This document shows positions 8,573 to 17,416 of a stretch of DNA of 28,524 nucleotides, in pieces. Numbering within the stretch: position 1 is the stretch's first letter; each line of letters opens with the position of its first letter. A program made the translations under genes and the position numbers. Source of the stretch: JAGVJT01 sp964513205 (lineage in GTDB: Bacteria > Pseudomonadota > Gammaproteobacteria > Legionellales > Legionellaceae); the NCBI GenBank assembly GCA_964513205.1, contig CAZELP010000020.1, forward strand, positions 1 to 28,524. Reading direction: 5' to 3'. The notes under the pieces are model-generated. The model saw nothing but the letters and a program-made list of their open reading frames with translations. It had not been told where the DNA came from and ran no database searches.

Positions 8573-9226
8573 TTGATCAAGATACTGATTGTAGATGATC
8601 ATGCTTTGGTTAGGAGAGGGATTCGACGTTTACTTGAAGATTACCCGGATCTCAATGTGATTGGTGAGGCAGACAGTGGCGATTCTGCGTTAAACTTTGT
8701 AAAAATGACTCCTCCGGATATCATCTTACTTGACATCAAAATGCCAGGCATAGATGGCTGGGAAGTGACCAGACGGCTAAAAAAAACAAATTCAAACATT
8801 AACATCATCGTATTAAGTGCGATTTCAACAGATCCCTTACCTGAACGTGTTTTGCAATTGGGTGCAATGGGTTTTTTATCGAAAGAATCATGTATTGACG
8901 AAATGGTGCTTGCGATTCGGAAAGTTTCACAAGGTGAGCGTTATATCAGTTCTGAAATTGCTCAAAAAATTGCGATCAACCGAATCCAACCTTCAGGAGA
9001 AAATCCGTTCGATAAGCTTTCTGAGCGTGAAATGCAAGTTCTGCTGATGATTGCGAGAAGCCTGTCGGTTCCTGAAATCGCAAAAACGCTTTTTTTAAGC
9101 ACTAAAACGGTCAATGGATATCGATACCGGATGTTTGAAAAATTAAATGTAAAAAACGATGTAGACCTTATTTATCTTGCGATGAAGCATCGTGTCATAG
9201 AACAACCCATCGATGTTGAAAGCTAA
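8573..9226 (+). CDS. letA: LetA/GacA/UvrY-type response regulator
   Basis: NarL-type two-component response regulator of 217 residues. The receiver domain has the acidic pocket D8/D9, phospho-acceptor D54 (LLDIKMPG) and K104 (FLSKES). A LuxR-type HTH occupies about residues 145-205 (LSEREMQVLLMIARS through STKTVNGYRYRM). In Legionella, LetA with sensor LetS switches on the small RNAs RsmY/RsmZ, which titrate CsrA and turn on transmissive traits; in other gammaproteobacteria the orthologues are GacA and UvrY. The start is TTG at 8573, six bases after a strong AAGGAG, so the non-ATG start is well supported. The 3' end overlaps uvrC by 14 bases, the classic uvrY-uvrC arrangement. The cognate sensor is not in the window. 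Confidence 0.92.
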   Translation: MIKILIVDDHALVRRGIRRLLEDYPDLNVIGEADSGDSALNFVKMTPPDIILLDIKMPGIDGWEVTRRLKKTNSNINIIVLSAISTDPLPERVLQLGAMGFLSKESCIDEMVLAIRKVSQGERYISSEIAQKIAINRIQPSGENPFDKLSEREMQVLLMIARSLSVPEIAKTLFLSTKTVNGYRYRMFEKLNVKNDVDLIYLAMKHRVIEQPIDVES

Positions 9227-11033
9227 CTTAATTGATTTTCTGAACACCTTACCAAACGAACCGGGCGTCTATCGAATGAAGGATGCTGCCGGGACCGTCA
9301 TTTATGTTGGGAAAGCCAGTAACTTAAAAAAGCGCGTTCGAAGCTATTTTCAAAAACAACACGAATCAGTTAAAACGAATCATCTTGTGATGCACATTGA
9401 GACAATTGATGTGACGGTAACTCGAACGGAAAAAGAAGCGTTGTTGCTTGAAAGCAGCCTGATAAAAGCATTAAAACCCAAATACAATATCCTGATGCGT
9501 GATGACAAATCGTATCCGTATCTTAAAATGCGACTCGATCATCCTTTCCCTAGTTTAAAAATGGTGCGCTGTAAAGACAAGCCGACAGGCAAAATGTACT
9601 TTGGGCCTTATCCGAATCTATATGCGGTTAGAGAAACGCTCAATCTGATTCAAAAGATTTTTAAACTGAGGAATTGCAATGACGTTGATTTTAATTCGCG
9701 CACAAGACCGTGTTTGCAGTATCAGCTTAAACGTTGTACTGCACCTTGTACGGGATTGATTGAAGAAAAAGCGTATCGTGCACTGGTCAATGATGCCTGC
9801 GACTTTTTATCTGGAAAATCACAACAAATTTTAGCAGCACTTCAAACAAGAATGAGTGATGCCGCAAATGATCTGCGCTATGAAGAAGCGGCAAAACTTC
9901 GCGACCAAATACAGCAACTTCGAATGGTGCAGGAACAACAAGCCATTTATGCTCAAGAAGGGTGTTTGGACATTGTGTTGGTCGATATTGAAAAAACACC
10001 TTGTATCCAATGGGTGAGTATCCGAAGAGGACAGATGTTAGATAGCCAAACATTTTTCCCCAAGGTGCCAGATACACTCGATTCTGAAGACTTACGAGAA
10101 GAATTGTTTCGATCGTTTGTGATGCGTTTTTATGGAGATGTACCGTCAAGAATCCCTGAGTTAATTTTAACTGATGACGTTTTAGAAGAGACGGCTATTT
10201 TGGAAGACATTTTGAGTGAGTGGCGAAAAAAACGCTGCCGGATACAGACAAAAGCTCGAGGTGTAAAGGCACGTTGGCTCGAATTTGCAAGACATAGTTT
10301 GAATTCAGCTCATTCGTCTAAAGAAATTTCTGAAAATATTTTAAAAGAGCGATATGAAGCACTGCGTTTGTTGTTAAAGCGCCCATCACCGCTTAAACGA
10401 TTGGTTTGTTTTGACATCAGTCATACGCAAGGTAAAGAGACAGTGGCATCTTGTGTTGTATTCGGTGAAAATGGTCCGCTGAAGAACGACTACCGTCGCT
10501 TTAATTTGCATCTGGCTACACCTGGCGATGATTATGCTGCGATGCGTGAGGTGGTCTTTCGTTACTTTGATGGTTTGCCTGTGTCATTGTGGCCAGATGT
10601 TATTTTAATCGATGGTGGAAAGGGGCAGGTGGCTGAAGCACAAAAATCACTTGAAAAATACGCCCAACATCATGTTTTGCTTGGAATAGTCAAAGGTCCT
10701 GATAGAAAAGCGTCTCAAGATCATTTATGGTTACAAAATGAAGAGGTTTTATTAAAGCTACCAGCTCATGATCGTGCGTTGCATCTTTTACAGCATTTAA
10801 GAGACGAAGCACATCGATTTGCGATTCAGGCTCATCGTAAAAAAAGAGCAAAAGCAAGCCTGGGTTCCTCACTCTCTGATATTCCTGGTGTTGGGCCTAA
10901 AAGACGGCATGCGTTGCTCCAATATTTTGGAGGATTACAAGCTTTAGCCAAGGCTCCTTTAGATGAAATTTTGAAAGTAAATGGAATTAATGAAAAACTT
11001 GCAAAAGAAATCTATCAACATTTTCATCAGTAG
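9213..11033 (+). CDS. uvrC: Excinuclease ABC subunit C
   Basis: Nuclease subunit of UvrABC nucleotide-excision repair, making the 3' and 5' incisions around a lesion. The 606 residues carry the GIY-YIG nuclease domain (about 14-95, with PGVYRM and VIYVGKASNLKKR), a UVR motif (about 205-240, LRYEEAAKLRDQI) that contacts UvrB, the RNase H-like C-terminal nuclease (VCFDISHTQGKE and DVILIDGGKGQ), and tandem helix-hairpin-helix motifs at the end (IPGVGPKRRHALL, VNGINEKLAKEI). The ATG lies inside the end of letA with no clear Shine-Dalgarno, so translation is probably coupled to letA. Complete and of usual length. Confidence 0.97.
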   Translation: MLKANLIDFLNTLPNEPGVYRMKDAAGTVIYVGKASNLKKRVRSYFQKQHESVKTNHLVMHIETIDVTVTRTEKEALLLESSLIKALKPKYNILMRDDKSYPYLKMRLDHPFPSLKMVRCKDKPTGKMYFGPYPNLYAVRETLNLIQKIFKLRNCNDVDFNSRTRPCLQYQLKRCTAPCTGLIEEKAYRALVNDACDFLSGKSQQILAALQTRMSDAANDLRYEEAAKLRDQIQQLRMVQEQQAIYAQEGCLDIVLVDIEKTPCIQWVSIRRGQMLDSQTFFPKVPDTLDSEDLREELFRSFVMRFYGDVPSRIPELILTDDVLEETAILEDILSEWRKKRCRIQTKARGVKARWLEFARHSLNSAHSSKEISENILKERYEALRLLLKRPSPLKRLVCFDISHTQGKETVASCVVFGENGPLKNDYRRFNLHLATPGDDYAAMREVVFRYFDGLPVSLWPDVILIDGGKGQVAEAQKSLEKYAQHHVLLGIVKGPDRKASQDHLWLQNEEVLLKLPAHDRALHLLQHLRDEAHRFAIQAHRKKRAKASLGSSLSDIPGVGPKRRHALLQYFGGLQALAKAPLDEILKVNGINEKLAKEIYQHFHQ

Positions 11034-11092
11034 TCTAAACTTCTTTTAAAAGAGACCGATATCATAAGTAGGTAGATTAAGGATAATCAACA

Positions 11093-11818
11093 ATGAAAAA
11101 ATTCGCTGCCTTTTTAGCTTTTTGTACGCCACTTGTTTTTGCTGAACCCAATACCACTTCTCCTTACTATGGAACAGGCTTATGTGCCTATCCGCAATTT
11201 CAATGCGTAAAAGTAGGCAGAGGTGAAACTTGGGAGAAATTATTTCCCAATCCCGAGCAGCGTTTAATTGTTCAAAAGCTCAATCGTACTTACAATTACC
11301 TTTGGGCTGGCAAAGAAATTGTTATTCCTCGAGATTTAGCAAATTTAAAACTTTTGGATGTGGCGCCATTTCCTCAGCGAATTGATGAGCAAGAAAAACA
11401 AATCATTGTTGACCAAGAAAAGTTAGCATGGGGTGCATATGATGAAAAAGGACAGTTGGTGGGTTGGGGGCCAATTTCATCAGGTCGCGATAAATGCTCA
11501 GATAGCAATCGTTCTTGTCGTACAATGACAGGTATTTTTAGAGTCTTTAGTAAAGAAAATCAGCATTGTAAGTCTGATGTTTATCCAATTGGGAAAGGGG
11601 GCGCTCAAATGCCTTATTGTATGTACTTTCACAAGGGATTTGCATTACATGGTTCGGATGATATTCCAGGATATCGTGCAAGCCATGGATGCGTTCGAAT
11701 GTTTACAGAAGATGCAAAGTGGTTAAATGAGAATTTTGCTGAAATTTCAACAGAAGCAAATCAGTATACGGGTACCAAAGTCGTTGTCCGTCCATTAAAT
11801 ACAGTCGAGAAATTATGA
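11093..11818 (+). CDS. enhA: EnhA, L,D-transpeptidase (YkuD family)
   Basis: Exported enzyme with a signal peptide (KKFAAFLAFCTPLVFA, cleavage near 17), a degenerate LysM-like segment (VGRGETWEKLF...NYLWAGKEIVIP, about 40-80) and a YkuD catalytic domain. The active-site signature is complete: H186 in HGSDDIPG, then S197-H198-G199-C200-V-R. Such enzymes form 3-3 crosslinks in peptidoglycan or anchor proteins to it. In Legionella pneumophila enhA belongs to the enhanced-entry locus identified by effects on entry into host cells. AAGGA lies eight bases before the ATG. The TGA overlaps the start of enhB (ATGATGA), so enhA and enhB are translationally coupled. Confidence 0.93.
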   Translation: MKKFAAFLAFCTPLVFAEPNTTSPYYGTGLCAYPQFQCVKVGRGETWEKLFPNPEQRLIVQKLNRTYNYLWAGKEIVIPRDLANLKLLDVAPFPQRIDEQEKQIIVDQEKLAWGAYDEKGQLVGWGPISSGRDKCSDSNRSCRTMTGIFRVFSKENQHCKSDVYPIGKGGAQMPYCMYFHKGFALHGSDDIPGYRASHGCVRMFTEDAKWLNENFAEISTEANQYTGTKVVVRPLNTVEKL

Positions 11819-12327
11819 TGAATAAGACCTCAAAAATTGTGTGCGGTTCATTGATTAGTCTGGTGCTTTTATCTCAAGCTTATGCAGAAGATAAAGATGC
11901 AAAACGTCCACTGGGATGTAAGAATCTGGGATACCAGTTTGATCTTAAAATTTTGCGTTTATTACCGCTTGAGACGGCTGATAAACAGTCTCTTTATTTC
12001 ATTTTTAATAGCCTTTCAAAGCCGGTGAATCTCTACCAAATGCGTCAAGAAGACAGCACAAGAAGCATTTACATGAATCATGTTATTCGTCCTAGACAAT
12101 GGGCTATTTTATCGACAAGCGAACCTGAAGTTCGCTACATTTGTACGGTGAATGATGGACAATCCAATTATGGTAAAGTCATTGATTGTGGTGAAAGTTT
12201 GCAGGTTTGTGAGTATGCGCGCGTGAAGTATGGCATGAACAACCGAGGTAATTTTTGGTTAGAAGACAACAGTTCTAGCACTGGAGCTGTTTTTGAAGTC
12301 TTGCACTACGGCATTATCCCACGATAA
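11815..12327 (+). CDS. enhB: EnhB-like periplasmic protein
   Basis: Small exported protein of 170 residues. A signal peptide (IVCGSLISLVLLSQAYA) is followed by a mature domain of about 140 residues with four cysteines at GC(K), (I)CT, DCG and VCEY, likely two disulphides in the periplasm. Its place between enhA and enhC, with ATG overlap to enhA and a 32-base gap to enhC, identifies it as EnhB. Two adjacent ATGs (11815 and 11818) are both possible starts. No enzymatic motif is visible. A diverged paralogue lies at 16783-17271, sharing the cysteine pattern and the sequence V-C-x-Y-x-R-V-(R/K)-x-x-x-x-N-x-G-x-(F/Y)-W. Confidence 0.88.
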   Translation: MMNKTSKIVCGSLISLVLLSQAYAEDKDAKRPLGCKNLGYQFDLKILRLLPLETADKQSLYFIFNSLSKPVNLYQMRQEDSTRSIYMNHVIRPRQWAILSTSEPEVRYICTVNDGQSNYGKVIDCGESLQVCEYARVKYGMNNRGNFWLEDNSSSTGAVFEVLHYGIIPR

Positions 12328-12359
12328 TTTGGGATGCAAATAAAAAAAAGAGGGACCGT

Positions 12360-15300
12360 ATGAAAAAATTAATACCCAGTATTTGGTTGGTGATGGCCTC
12401 ACAAAGCATCATGGCTGCAGGAGACGGGAGTGGTATTGATGCTTATCGACAAGGTAATTATTGGCAAGCTGCAGCAGAACTTTCTAAAGATGCCACACGA
12501 GATCCAGTCGCTCTTTATTATTTAGGGCGGATGAAATTATATGGCTACGGAGAACTAAAAAATAATACGCAGGCCTTACAATACATAGAAACGGCGGCAG
12601 CAAAAGGCCATGTGCCCGCCATGCTGATTTTGGGTCGAATCGCATTAAATTTAGATAAAAATCCAACTCAAGCCCTTTCATGGTTTAAAAAGGCAGCAGA
12701 AGCGCATGATCTATTTGCTGAATTGTATTGCATGGGGGCGTATAAATTTGGGTTTGGCACCTCTAAGAATATCGATTTAGTTGAGCGATATGCAATCAGT
12801 TCGGCGAAAGCAGGCAACATTTTAGGCCAATTCACTTTGGCTGAAGTTTTTCTAAAAAATAAAAATATTTCGACTCGACGTGCCGGTTTGGCTTGGCTTG
12901 AAAAAGCGGCCGATAAGGGCTATCCCGATGCTTTATTTAAACTTGGGCAGTTGTATGCTTCTGGTGATTTAGTCAAAAAAGATTTAGAACGGGCGGATGC
13001 ATTGTATGACGCTGCATTGAAAGCTGGTGTGATTGACGCCTGGCGAGGAAAGGGTGATTTGGCACTTGCTAGAGGAGATTATGCTTCAGCAAAAGAATGT
13101 TACACCAAAGCCGTTTCTTTAGGTGACAATCGTGCTCAAGTTTCGTTGGCGTTGTTGTCTTTTGATAAGAAGTTCCCAGGGTATAATGAAGAAGCAGGCA
13201 AAGCTGCATTATTGAGTGCGGCAGATGCCCATATTCCTGGTGCGGCGCTTGCTTTAAGTCGTTTGAACGGAAAAGCAGAGGACAAAGCGAAGTCCAAAGA
13301 ATGGTTGAAACGGGAACAAGCTTTGGAGCAGCAAGTGTCATCCACGCCAGAAAAAGAAATGGCGTTGTGGATTTCTCGCGGCCAACAGACAAATTTGGCG
13401 GCGAGTGGATATGGTTTACACGGTATTTTGACCACTTGGCAAAATAAATCTTCTTTAGCGAATCAGATATACAACCAAGCGCCACAAATGGAAAGCACGA
13501 CTAAACAATCCATTTACAATCCATCGTTTACTTTGGCAATGCCCAATACCATCCCTCTAGAGGAGTTGTACGTGGTTTACGTGCAATCCATGAGTCAACG
13601 TCAATCCGATTATGATTTTCCCAAGTATGATCGTGTCATGCCTGAAGTGAACGATCATCTAATTGCAAAAGCAATCTTGGGTGATTCGACTGCTCAATTT
13701 GCTCTGGGACAGCTTTATCAGCAAGGAGTGAGTGTACCCAAAGATATGCAAGAGGCGATTAAATATTATGGAAAATCGGCTGCTCAGTTCGATTTGCGTG
13801 CAGAATATAATCTCGGATTATTGTATTTAGAGGGACAAAATGGAACGCCTGATTATCAACAGGCTTTGGGCTGGTTGACCGATGCGGCCTTTAAAGGCAG
13901 TGCTGATGCGCAATATGTACTCGGTCAGTTGCTTTCAAAAGGATATCGTGATGCTTCTGGAGCATTGGTGATTGAGCCTGATTTAGAGCAAGCAACCGCA
14001 ATGTATTATCTTGGCGCGGCCAATCGTCATGCACGTTCACAGTTTCAATTGGCAGAATTATTATCACGTGCGTCTACGCAATCTCTAACGGTCGCTCAGA
14101 AAACAGAGCGCTTTAATTTGTTAAAATCACTGTATCAGCACGCCAGTGAGGCGGGAGTTGAAAATGCCCGTATCCCATTGGCTTTTTTCCAAGCAATGAG
14201 CCAAGATCCCAATCAGCAAAAGACAGCATTTGAGGTGGCTTCTGCACATGAATCTAACAACAGTCTAGCCGCTTTCTTACTGGGGCTTTTGTATGACAGG
14301 GGAATCGGTGTGGATGTTTCTCATAACAAAGCAATGAAATACTATGAACGGGCAGAGCAATTGCCTGTGACTGCTTTTATCAGAGGAACTTACGCTGCCT
14401 CTGATAAAGATACAGAAGAGGCGCGTCATCTTTTAACAAAAGCACAAGAAGCCAAATTTTCTTATGCGTCATTGAATCTTGCGATTTTGGATAAACAAGA
14501 GCAACGTGATTTTCTACCGAAATTAATCGAAGCACGTAGTTTAGGAAACCATCGAGCCAGCCTTCTTTTAGCAGATTATTACCTCATGAGTGCTACAGGG
14601 GATACTCAATTGAACGAAGCGCGTGACATTTTCAGACAGGTGGCTGAAAAAGGAGATAAAGAGGCGCAATTAAAACTGGGCTATTTATATGAAAACGGTC
14701 TCGGTGGTCCAGTCGATATTCGAGAAGCGGTCGATTGGTATTTAAAATCTGCTGAGAGTGGGCAACCTATTGCACAATATCGTTTGGGGCGTATTTATCA
14801 ATTGGGGCGTTTGGATGGAAAGCCCAATTATTCTGGCGCAAAATTTTGGTACGAAAAAGCGAAAAATCAATATGTTCCCGCCGCAATTGCACTTGGTTTT
14901 GTCTATGATACGGTCAATGATAATTATCAACGTGCGCTCGATTCATATCAAATTGCGATTAAACAGGGAGATGCCATCGCCCAATTTAATGCTGGTTTAA
15001 TTTACGAGAAAGGAAAAGGTGTGCCAGTCAATACTGAAAAAGCTCGTGAACTCTATCTTCTTGCTGCTGAGCATGGTCATGTTCAAGCGATGGTTGAACT
15101 GGCTGGTTTGTATTTTAGCGGAGCCATGGGCCAAAGAAATGAAAAAGAAGCGTTGCATTGGTATCAAAAAGCTGCTGCATCTAAAGATAGAGAAGCGTTG
15201 TATTATCTTGGACTTCTTTCTGAAACAGGAGTAGCACTTCCTTTGGATTATAAAGCTGCACAACAGTATTATCAGGCTTCAGCAAGTCGGGGAGATGAGC

Positions 15301-15797
15301 AAGCCATGCTGGCTTTGGCAAGGCTTTATCAGCACGGACAAGGTGTGAATAAAAATTCCCAAGAGGCAGAGGTCTTATATAAAGATTTAGCCCATAATGG
15401 AAATGCTTACGCTGCTTATCAACTGGCGGTAATGTCTTACGAAGGTCTCTTGAGTGACTCCAATCCAGCTCGCACACAAGAGTGGCTCCAATTGGCTGTG
15501 AATAATGGCAGTCATGAGGCGCAACAAATGTTGTTGTGGTTAAAAGCGCAAACCGATCAGTACGCGAGCTTCATTGAGCCGATACAGTGGAACACATCCG
15601 GGGTAGCGAGTGATGAATCTGCTGATTGGCGTTATTTGGGAGCCGTTGATGCTTTGAACAGAGGGAATGAGTTGAGCTCAAAACGGATGTTAGATGACTT
15701 ATTAAAAGATCATCCTGACTATAGTCCCGCTGTCGAGGCGTATCATAGGATTCAGTCTGCTGATATGTGGGATCTATCTAAAGAAAGAAAAAGTTAA
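12360..15797 (+). CDS. enhC: EnhC, Sel1-repeat enhanced-entry protein
   Basis: A 1145-residue exported protein with a signal peptide (KKLIPSIWLVMASQSIMAAG) and long arrays of Sel1-type TPR repeats of about 36 residues. These are recognisable by A-x-x-x-L-G-x-x-Y-x-x-G-x-G-V-x-x-D/N, for example LGQLYQQGVSVPKD, LGLLYDRGIGVDVS and LARLYQHGQGVNKN. Repeats run from about residue 30 to 330 and again from about 440 to 1060, with a non-repeat linker between. In L. pneumophila the orthologue (about 1200 aa) is periplasmic, promotes host entry and intracellular growth, and restrains the lytic transglycosylase Slt so that fewer muropeptides reach NOD1. GAGGGA precedes the ATG. It follows enhB by 32 bases and is likely in the same transcript. 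Confidence 0.95.
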   Translation: MKKLIPSIWLVMASQSIMAAGDGSGIDAYRQGNYWQAAAELSKDATRDPVALYYLGRMKLYGYGELKNNTQALQYIETAAAKGHVPAMLILGRIALNLDKNPTQALSWFKKAAEAHDLFAELYCMGAYKFGFGTSKNIDLVERYAISSAKAGNILGQFTLAEVFLKNKNISTRRAGLAWLEKAADKGYPDALFKLGQLYASGDLVKKDLERADALYDAALKAGVIDAWRGKGDLALARGDYASAKECYTKAVSLGDNRAQVSLALLSFDKKFPGYNEEAGKAALLSAADAHIPGAALALSRLNGKAEDKAKSKEWLKREQALEQQVSSTPEKEMALWISRGQQTNLAASGYGLHGILTTWQNKSSLANQIYNQAPQMESTTKQSIYNPSFTLAMPNTIPLEELYVVYVQSMSQRQSDYDFPKYDRVMPEVNDHLIAKAILGDSTAQFALGQLYQQGVSVPKDMQEAIKYYGKSAAQFDLRAEYNLGLLYLEGQNGTPDYQQALGWLTDAAFKGSADAQYVLGQLLSKGYRDASGALVIEPDLEQATAMYYLGAANRHARSQFQLAELLSRASTQSLTVAQKTERFNLLKSLYQHASEAGVENARIPLAFFQAMSQDPNQQKTAFEVASAHESNNSLAAFLLGLLYDRGIGVDVSHNKAMKYYERAEQLPVTAFIRGTYAASDKDTEEARHLLTKAQEAKFSYASLNLAILDKQEQRDFLPKLIEARSLGNHRASLLLADYYLMSATGDTQLNEARDIFRQVAEKGDKEAQLKLGYLYENGLGGPVDIREAVDWYLKSAESGQPIAQYRLGRIYQLGRLDGKPNYSGAKFWYEKAKNQYVPAAIALGFVYDTVNDNYQRALDSYQIAIKQGDAIAQFNAGLIYEKGKGVPVNTEKARELYLLAAEHGHVQAMVELAGLYFSGAMGQRNEKEALHWYQKAAASKDREALYYLGLLSETGVALPLDYKAAQQYYQASASRGDEQAMLALARLYQHGQGVNKNSQEAEVLYKDLAHNGNAYAAYQLAVMSYEGLLSDSNPARTQEWLQLAVNNGSHEAQQMLLWLKAQTDQYASFIEPIQWNTSGVASDESADWRYLGAVDALNRGNELSSKRMLDDLLKDHPDYSPAVEAYHRIQSADMWDLSKERKS

Positions 15798-15814
15798 TGG
15801 ATTAGGACAAGAAA

Positions 15815-16228
15815 ATGCCAATTACTGATGGAGCGATTCGGGAATTTTTTTCTTCTCCTGCTTATGCGGTGGTTGGTGCTTCCAACAATCGACATAAGTA
15901 CGGGAACAAGGTATTGAGATGTTACTTGCAACATCACAAAAAAGTTTGGCCTGTTCATCCCGCTCAAGAAGAAATCGAGGGGCTAAAAGTCATTCATCAA
16001 ATTTCGGATCTACCCTTAGACGTAGAGAGTATTTCCGTGATTACATCTCCATCAGTGACTGAGCGTATAGTCGAAGAGGCGGCTCGACATGGAATAAAAA
16101 ATATCTGGATGCAACCTGGGGCCGAGAGCGATGAGGCTATCGCAAAGGCCGAAGCCCTGGGGCTCCGGGTGATTGCAAATGGTCCTTGTGTTCTAGTTGT
16201 GTTGGGATTTCACGAGCAAGAAGAATAA
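15815..16228 (+). CDS. CoA-binding protein (YccU family)
   Basis: A 137-residue single Rossmann-like domain: YAVVGASNNRHKYGNKV at the N-terminus, then VWPVHPAQEEIEG, VISVITSP-type core (SISVITSPSVTE), IWMQPGAESDEA and ANGPCVLV. This is the CoA_binding_2 domain found as stand-alone YccU-type proteins and in the N-terminal part of acyl-CoA synthetases. The partner reaction is unknown. It starts 17 bases after enhC with AGGACA upstream, so it may be read from the same transcript. It converges on the thioredoxin-like gene with only six bases between stops. Confidence 0.9.
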   Translation: MPITDGAIREFFSSPAYAVVGASNNRHKYGNKVLRCYLQHHKKVWPVHPAQEEIEGLKVIHQISDLPLDVESISVITSPSVTERIVEEAARHGIKNIWMQPGAESDEAIAKAEALGLRVIANGPCVLVVLGFHEQEE

Positions 16229-16234
16229 CGGATG

Positions 16235-16789
16235 TTATCTCCACTTGATGTTGCATCCTAAACTTGGTTTTTGCTCTCCTGTGAAGGGATTTCCTGAGAT
16301 CAAGTGATCCAAGGCTTCACGAATGGAATTTCCTGTTGTTGGTATTTGGTTACCAGGTCTTGAGTCGTCAAATTGTCCTCTGTAAACCAATTTTAATTCG
16401 CCATCAAAAATAAAAAAGTCAGGCGTGCAGGCTGCTTGATATGCTTTTGCCACTTCTTGTGTTTCATCATAAAGATAAGGAAAAGGGTAGTTTTGAGTGT
16501 GAGCTACATCACGCATACGCTCAGGAGAGTCGTCAGGATAGTGAGTTGCATCATTTGAACTGATGGCTAAAAACCGGATATTTTGAGGTAAGTAAGTATT
16601 CGCTACCTCTACGAAAATTTTATTGATATGTTTCACATATGGACAATGATTGCAAATGAATGCAATCACTGTTGCTGTAAAAGTGGACTGTTCTGGAAAG
16701 CGGATAATATCTCCGCTGACCACATCTTTTAAGGCAAAATGTGGAGCAGATGTTCCAAGTGGTAACATCGTAGAAAGTGTTTTTACCAT
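16235..16789 (-). CDS. Thioredoxin-like redoxin with CNHC motif
   Basis: A 184-residue AhpC/TSA-type thioredoxin-fold protein. The sequence FICNHCPYVKH places the two cysteines at C46 and C49, a signature of a family of peroxiredoxin-like proteins whose substrate is not well defined. Further family marks are AISSNDATHYPDDSPERM, YPFPYLYDETQEVA and CTPDFFIFD. No export signal is evident, so it is probably cytoplasmic, unlike the EnhB-like protein encoded just before it. Its ATG overlaps the last seven bases of that gene (ATGGTAA), implying translational coupling and perhaps a shared role in handling the paralogue's cysteines; that last point is speculation. Confidence 0.88.
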   Translation of the reverse strand: MVKTLSTMLPLGTSAPHFALKDVVSGDIIRFPEQSTFTATVIAFICNHCPYVKHINKIFVEVANTYLPQNIRFLAISSNDATHYPDDSPERMRDVAHTQNYPFPYLYDETQEVAKAYQAACTPDFFIFDGELKLVYRGQFDDSRPGNQIPTTGNSIREALDHLISGNPFTGEQKPSLGCNIKWR

Positions 16790-17271
16790 TTTAAATAAAT
16801 ACCTTTTTTAGTGGAGTCCTGAATCACTTGTGTCAATGGTTTGTTTGTAGAAACCCAGTAGGTTCCCATATTGCTTAACGCAAATCGTACTCGTGGATAT
16901 TGACACACCGCTAAAACATCAACACACCGAACAGGTGCTATTTCATTGTCCTGATTACGGACTCCGCACTTGAAATGAGTGCTGTCCAAATCAGATGCGA
17001 AAGCGGCCCATTCACCAGATGCGATTTTGGTTTGTAGCTTAGGAGTCATAAATGCCGGTGTGGTTGAAATGCGTTCCAGTTCAAGATTGAGACCCGAACG
17101 GTTCTGCACGAGAAAATACATTTGTCGACCGGTGTCGTTAAAGGTAATGTACTGATCTTGAAAAGCAAAGCCACTCGATTCACAGCCTCTTGGGAATCCT
17201 CCTGCTGCGAAAACTTGGCCCACTAGGCCGAAAAGAATGATTGTAGTAAAGATTTTTTTATAGACGGACAT
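16783..17271 (-). CDS. Second EnhB-like exported protein
   Basis: A 162-residue exported protein with signal peptide (KKIFTTIILFGLVGQVFAAG). The mature part parallels EnhB: GC at its start, Q-x-(L/M)-Y-F near one third, then four cysteines in the same order (GC, KCG, RCV, VCQY). It also has VCQYPRVRFALSNMGTYW, which lines up with VCEYARVKYGMNNRGNFW in EnhB. It is therefore an EnhB paralogue located on the opposite strand 4.5 kb from enhB, outside the enhABC operon. Function unknown. It is upstream of, and overlaps, the thioredoxin-like gene. Confidence 0.85.
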   Translation of the reverse strand: MSVYKKIFTTIILFGLVGQVFAAGGFPRGCESSGFAFQDQYITFNDTGRQMYFLVQNRSGLNLELERISTTPAFMTPKLQTKIASGEWAAFASDLDSTHFKCGVRNQDNEIAPVRCVDVLAVCQYPRVRFALSNMGTYWVSTNKPLTQVIQDSTKKGIYLKW

Positions 17272-17342
17272 GTAGCTTAATCAACAGAATAAAATGAGGG
17301 CTCATCATATCACATAACCTTAGATTTTTTAAACAGCTAAAA

Positions 17343-17398
17343 ATCGCATCCCTCCGTACATGACAACCCCCCCCTGTCATGTACGGAGATCGCATCCC
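17343..17398. repeat. Perfect hairpin flanked by 10-bp direct repeats
   Basis: CTCCGTACATGACA (17352-17365) and its exact reverse complement (17375-17388) enclose a 9-base loop of A plus eight C. The hairpin is bracketed by direct repeats ATCGCATCCC at 17343-17352 and 17389-17398. This layout (palindrome, homopolymer loop, short flanking duplication) resembles a small mobile palindromic element, such as a REP-like or miniature insertion element, more than a terminator. It sits between the EnhB paralogue and the deaminase, at the left border of the AT-rich patch. Confidence 0.6.
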
Positions 17399-17416
17399 AA
17401 GTCTTTAAAATGTTGA

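Noticed and set aside
12328..12359. Terminator between enhB and enhC
   Set aside because: The short gap has an A-rich run but no stem, so co-transcription is the simpler reading.
13069..15477. Open frames antisense or out of frame within enhC
   Set aside because: enhC repeats are continuous through this region, and the alternative frames show no family resemblance.
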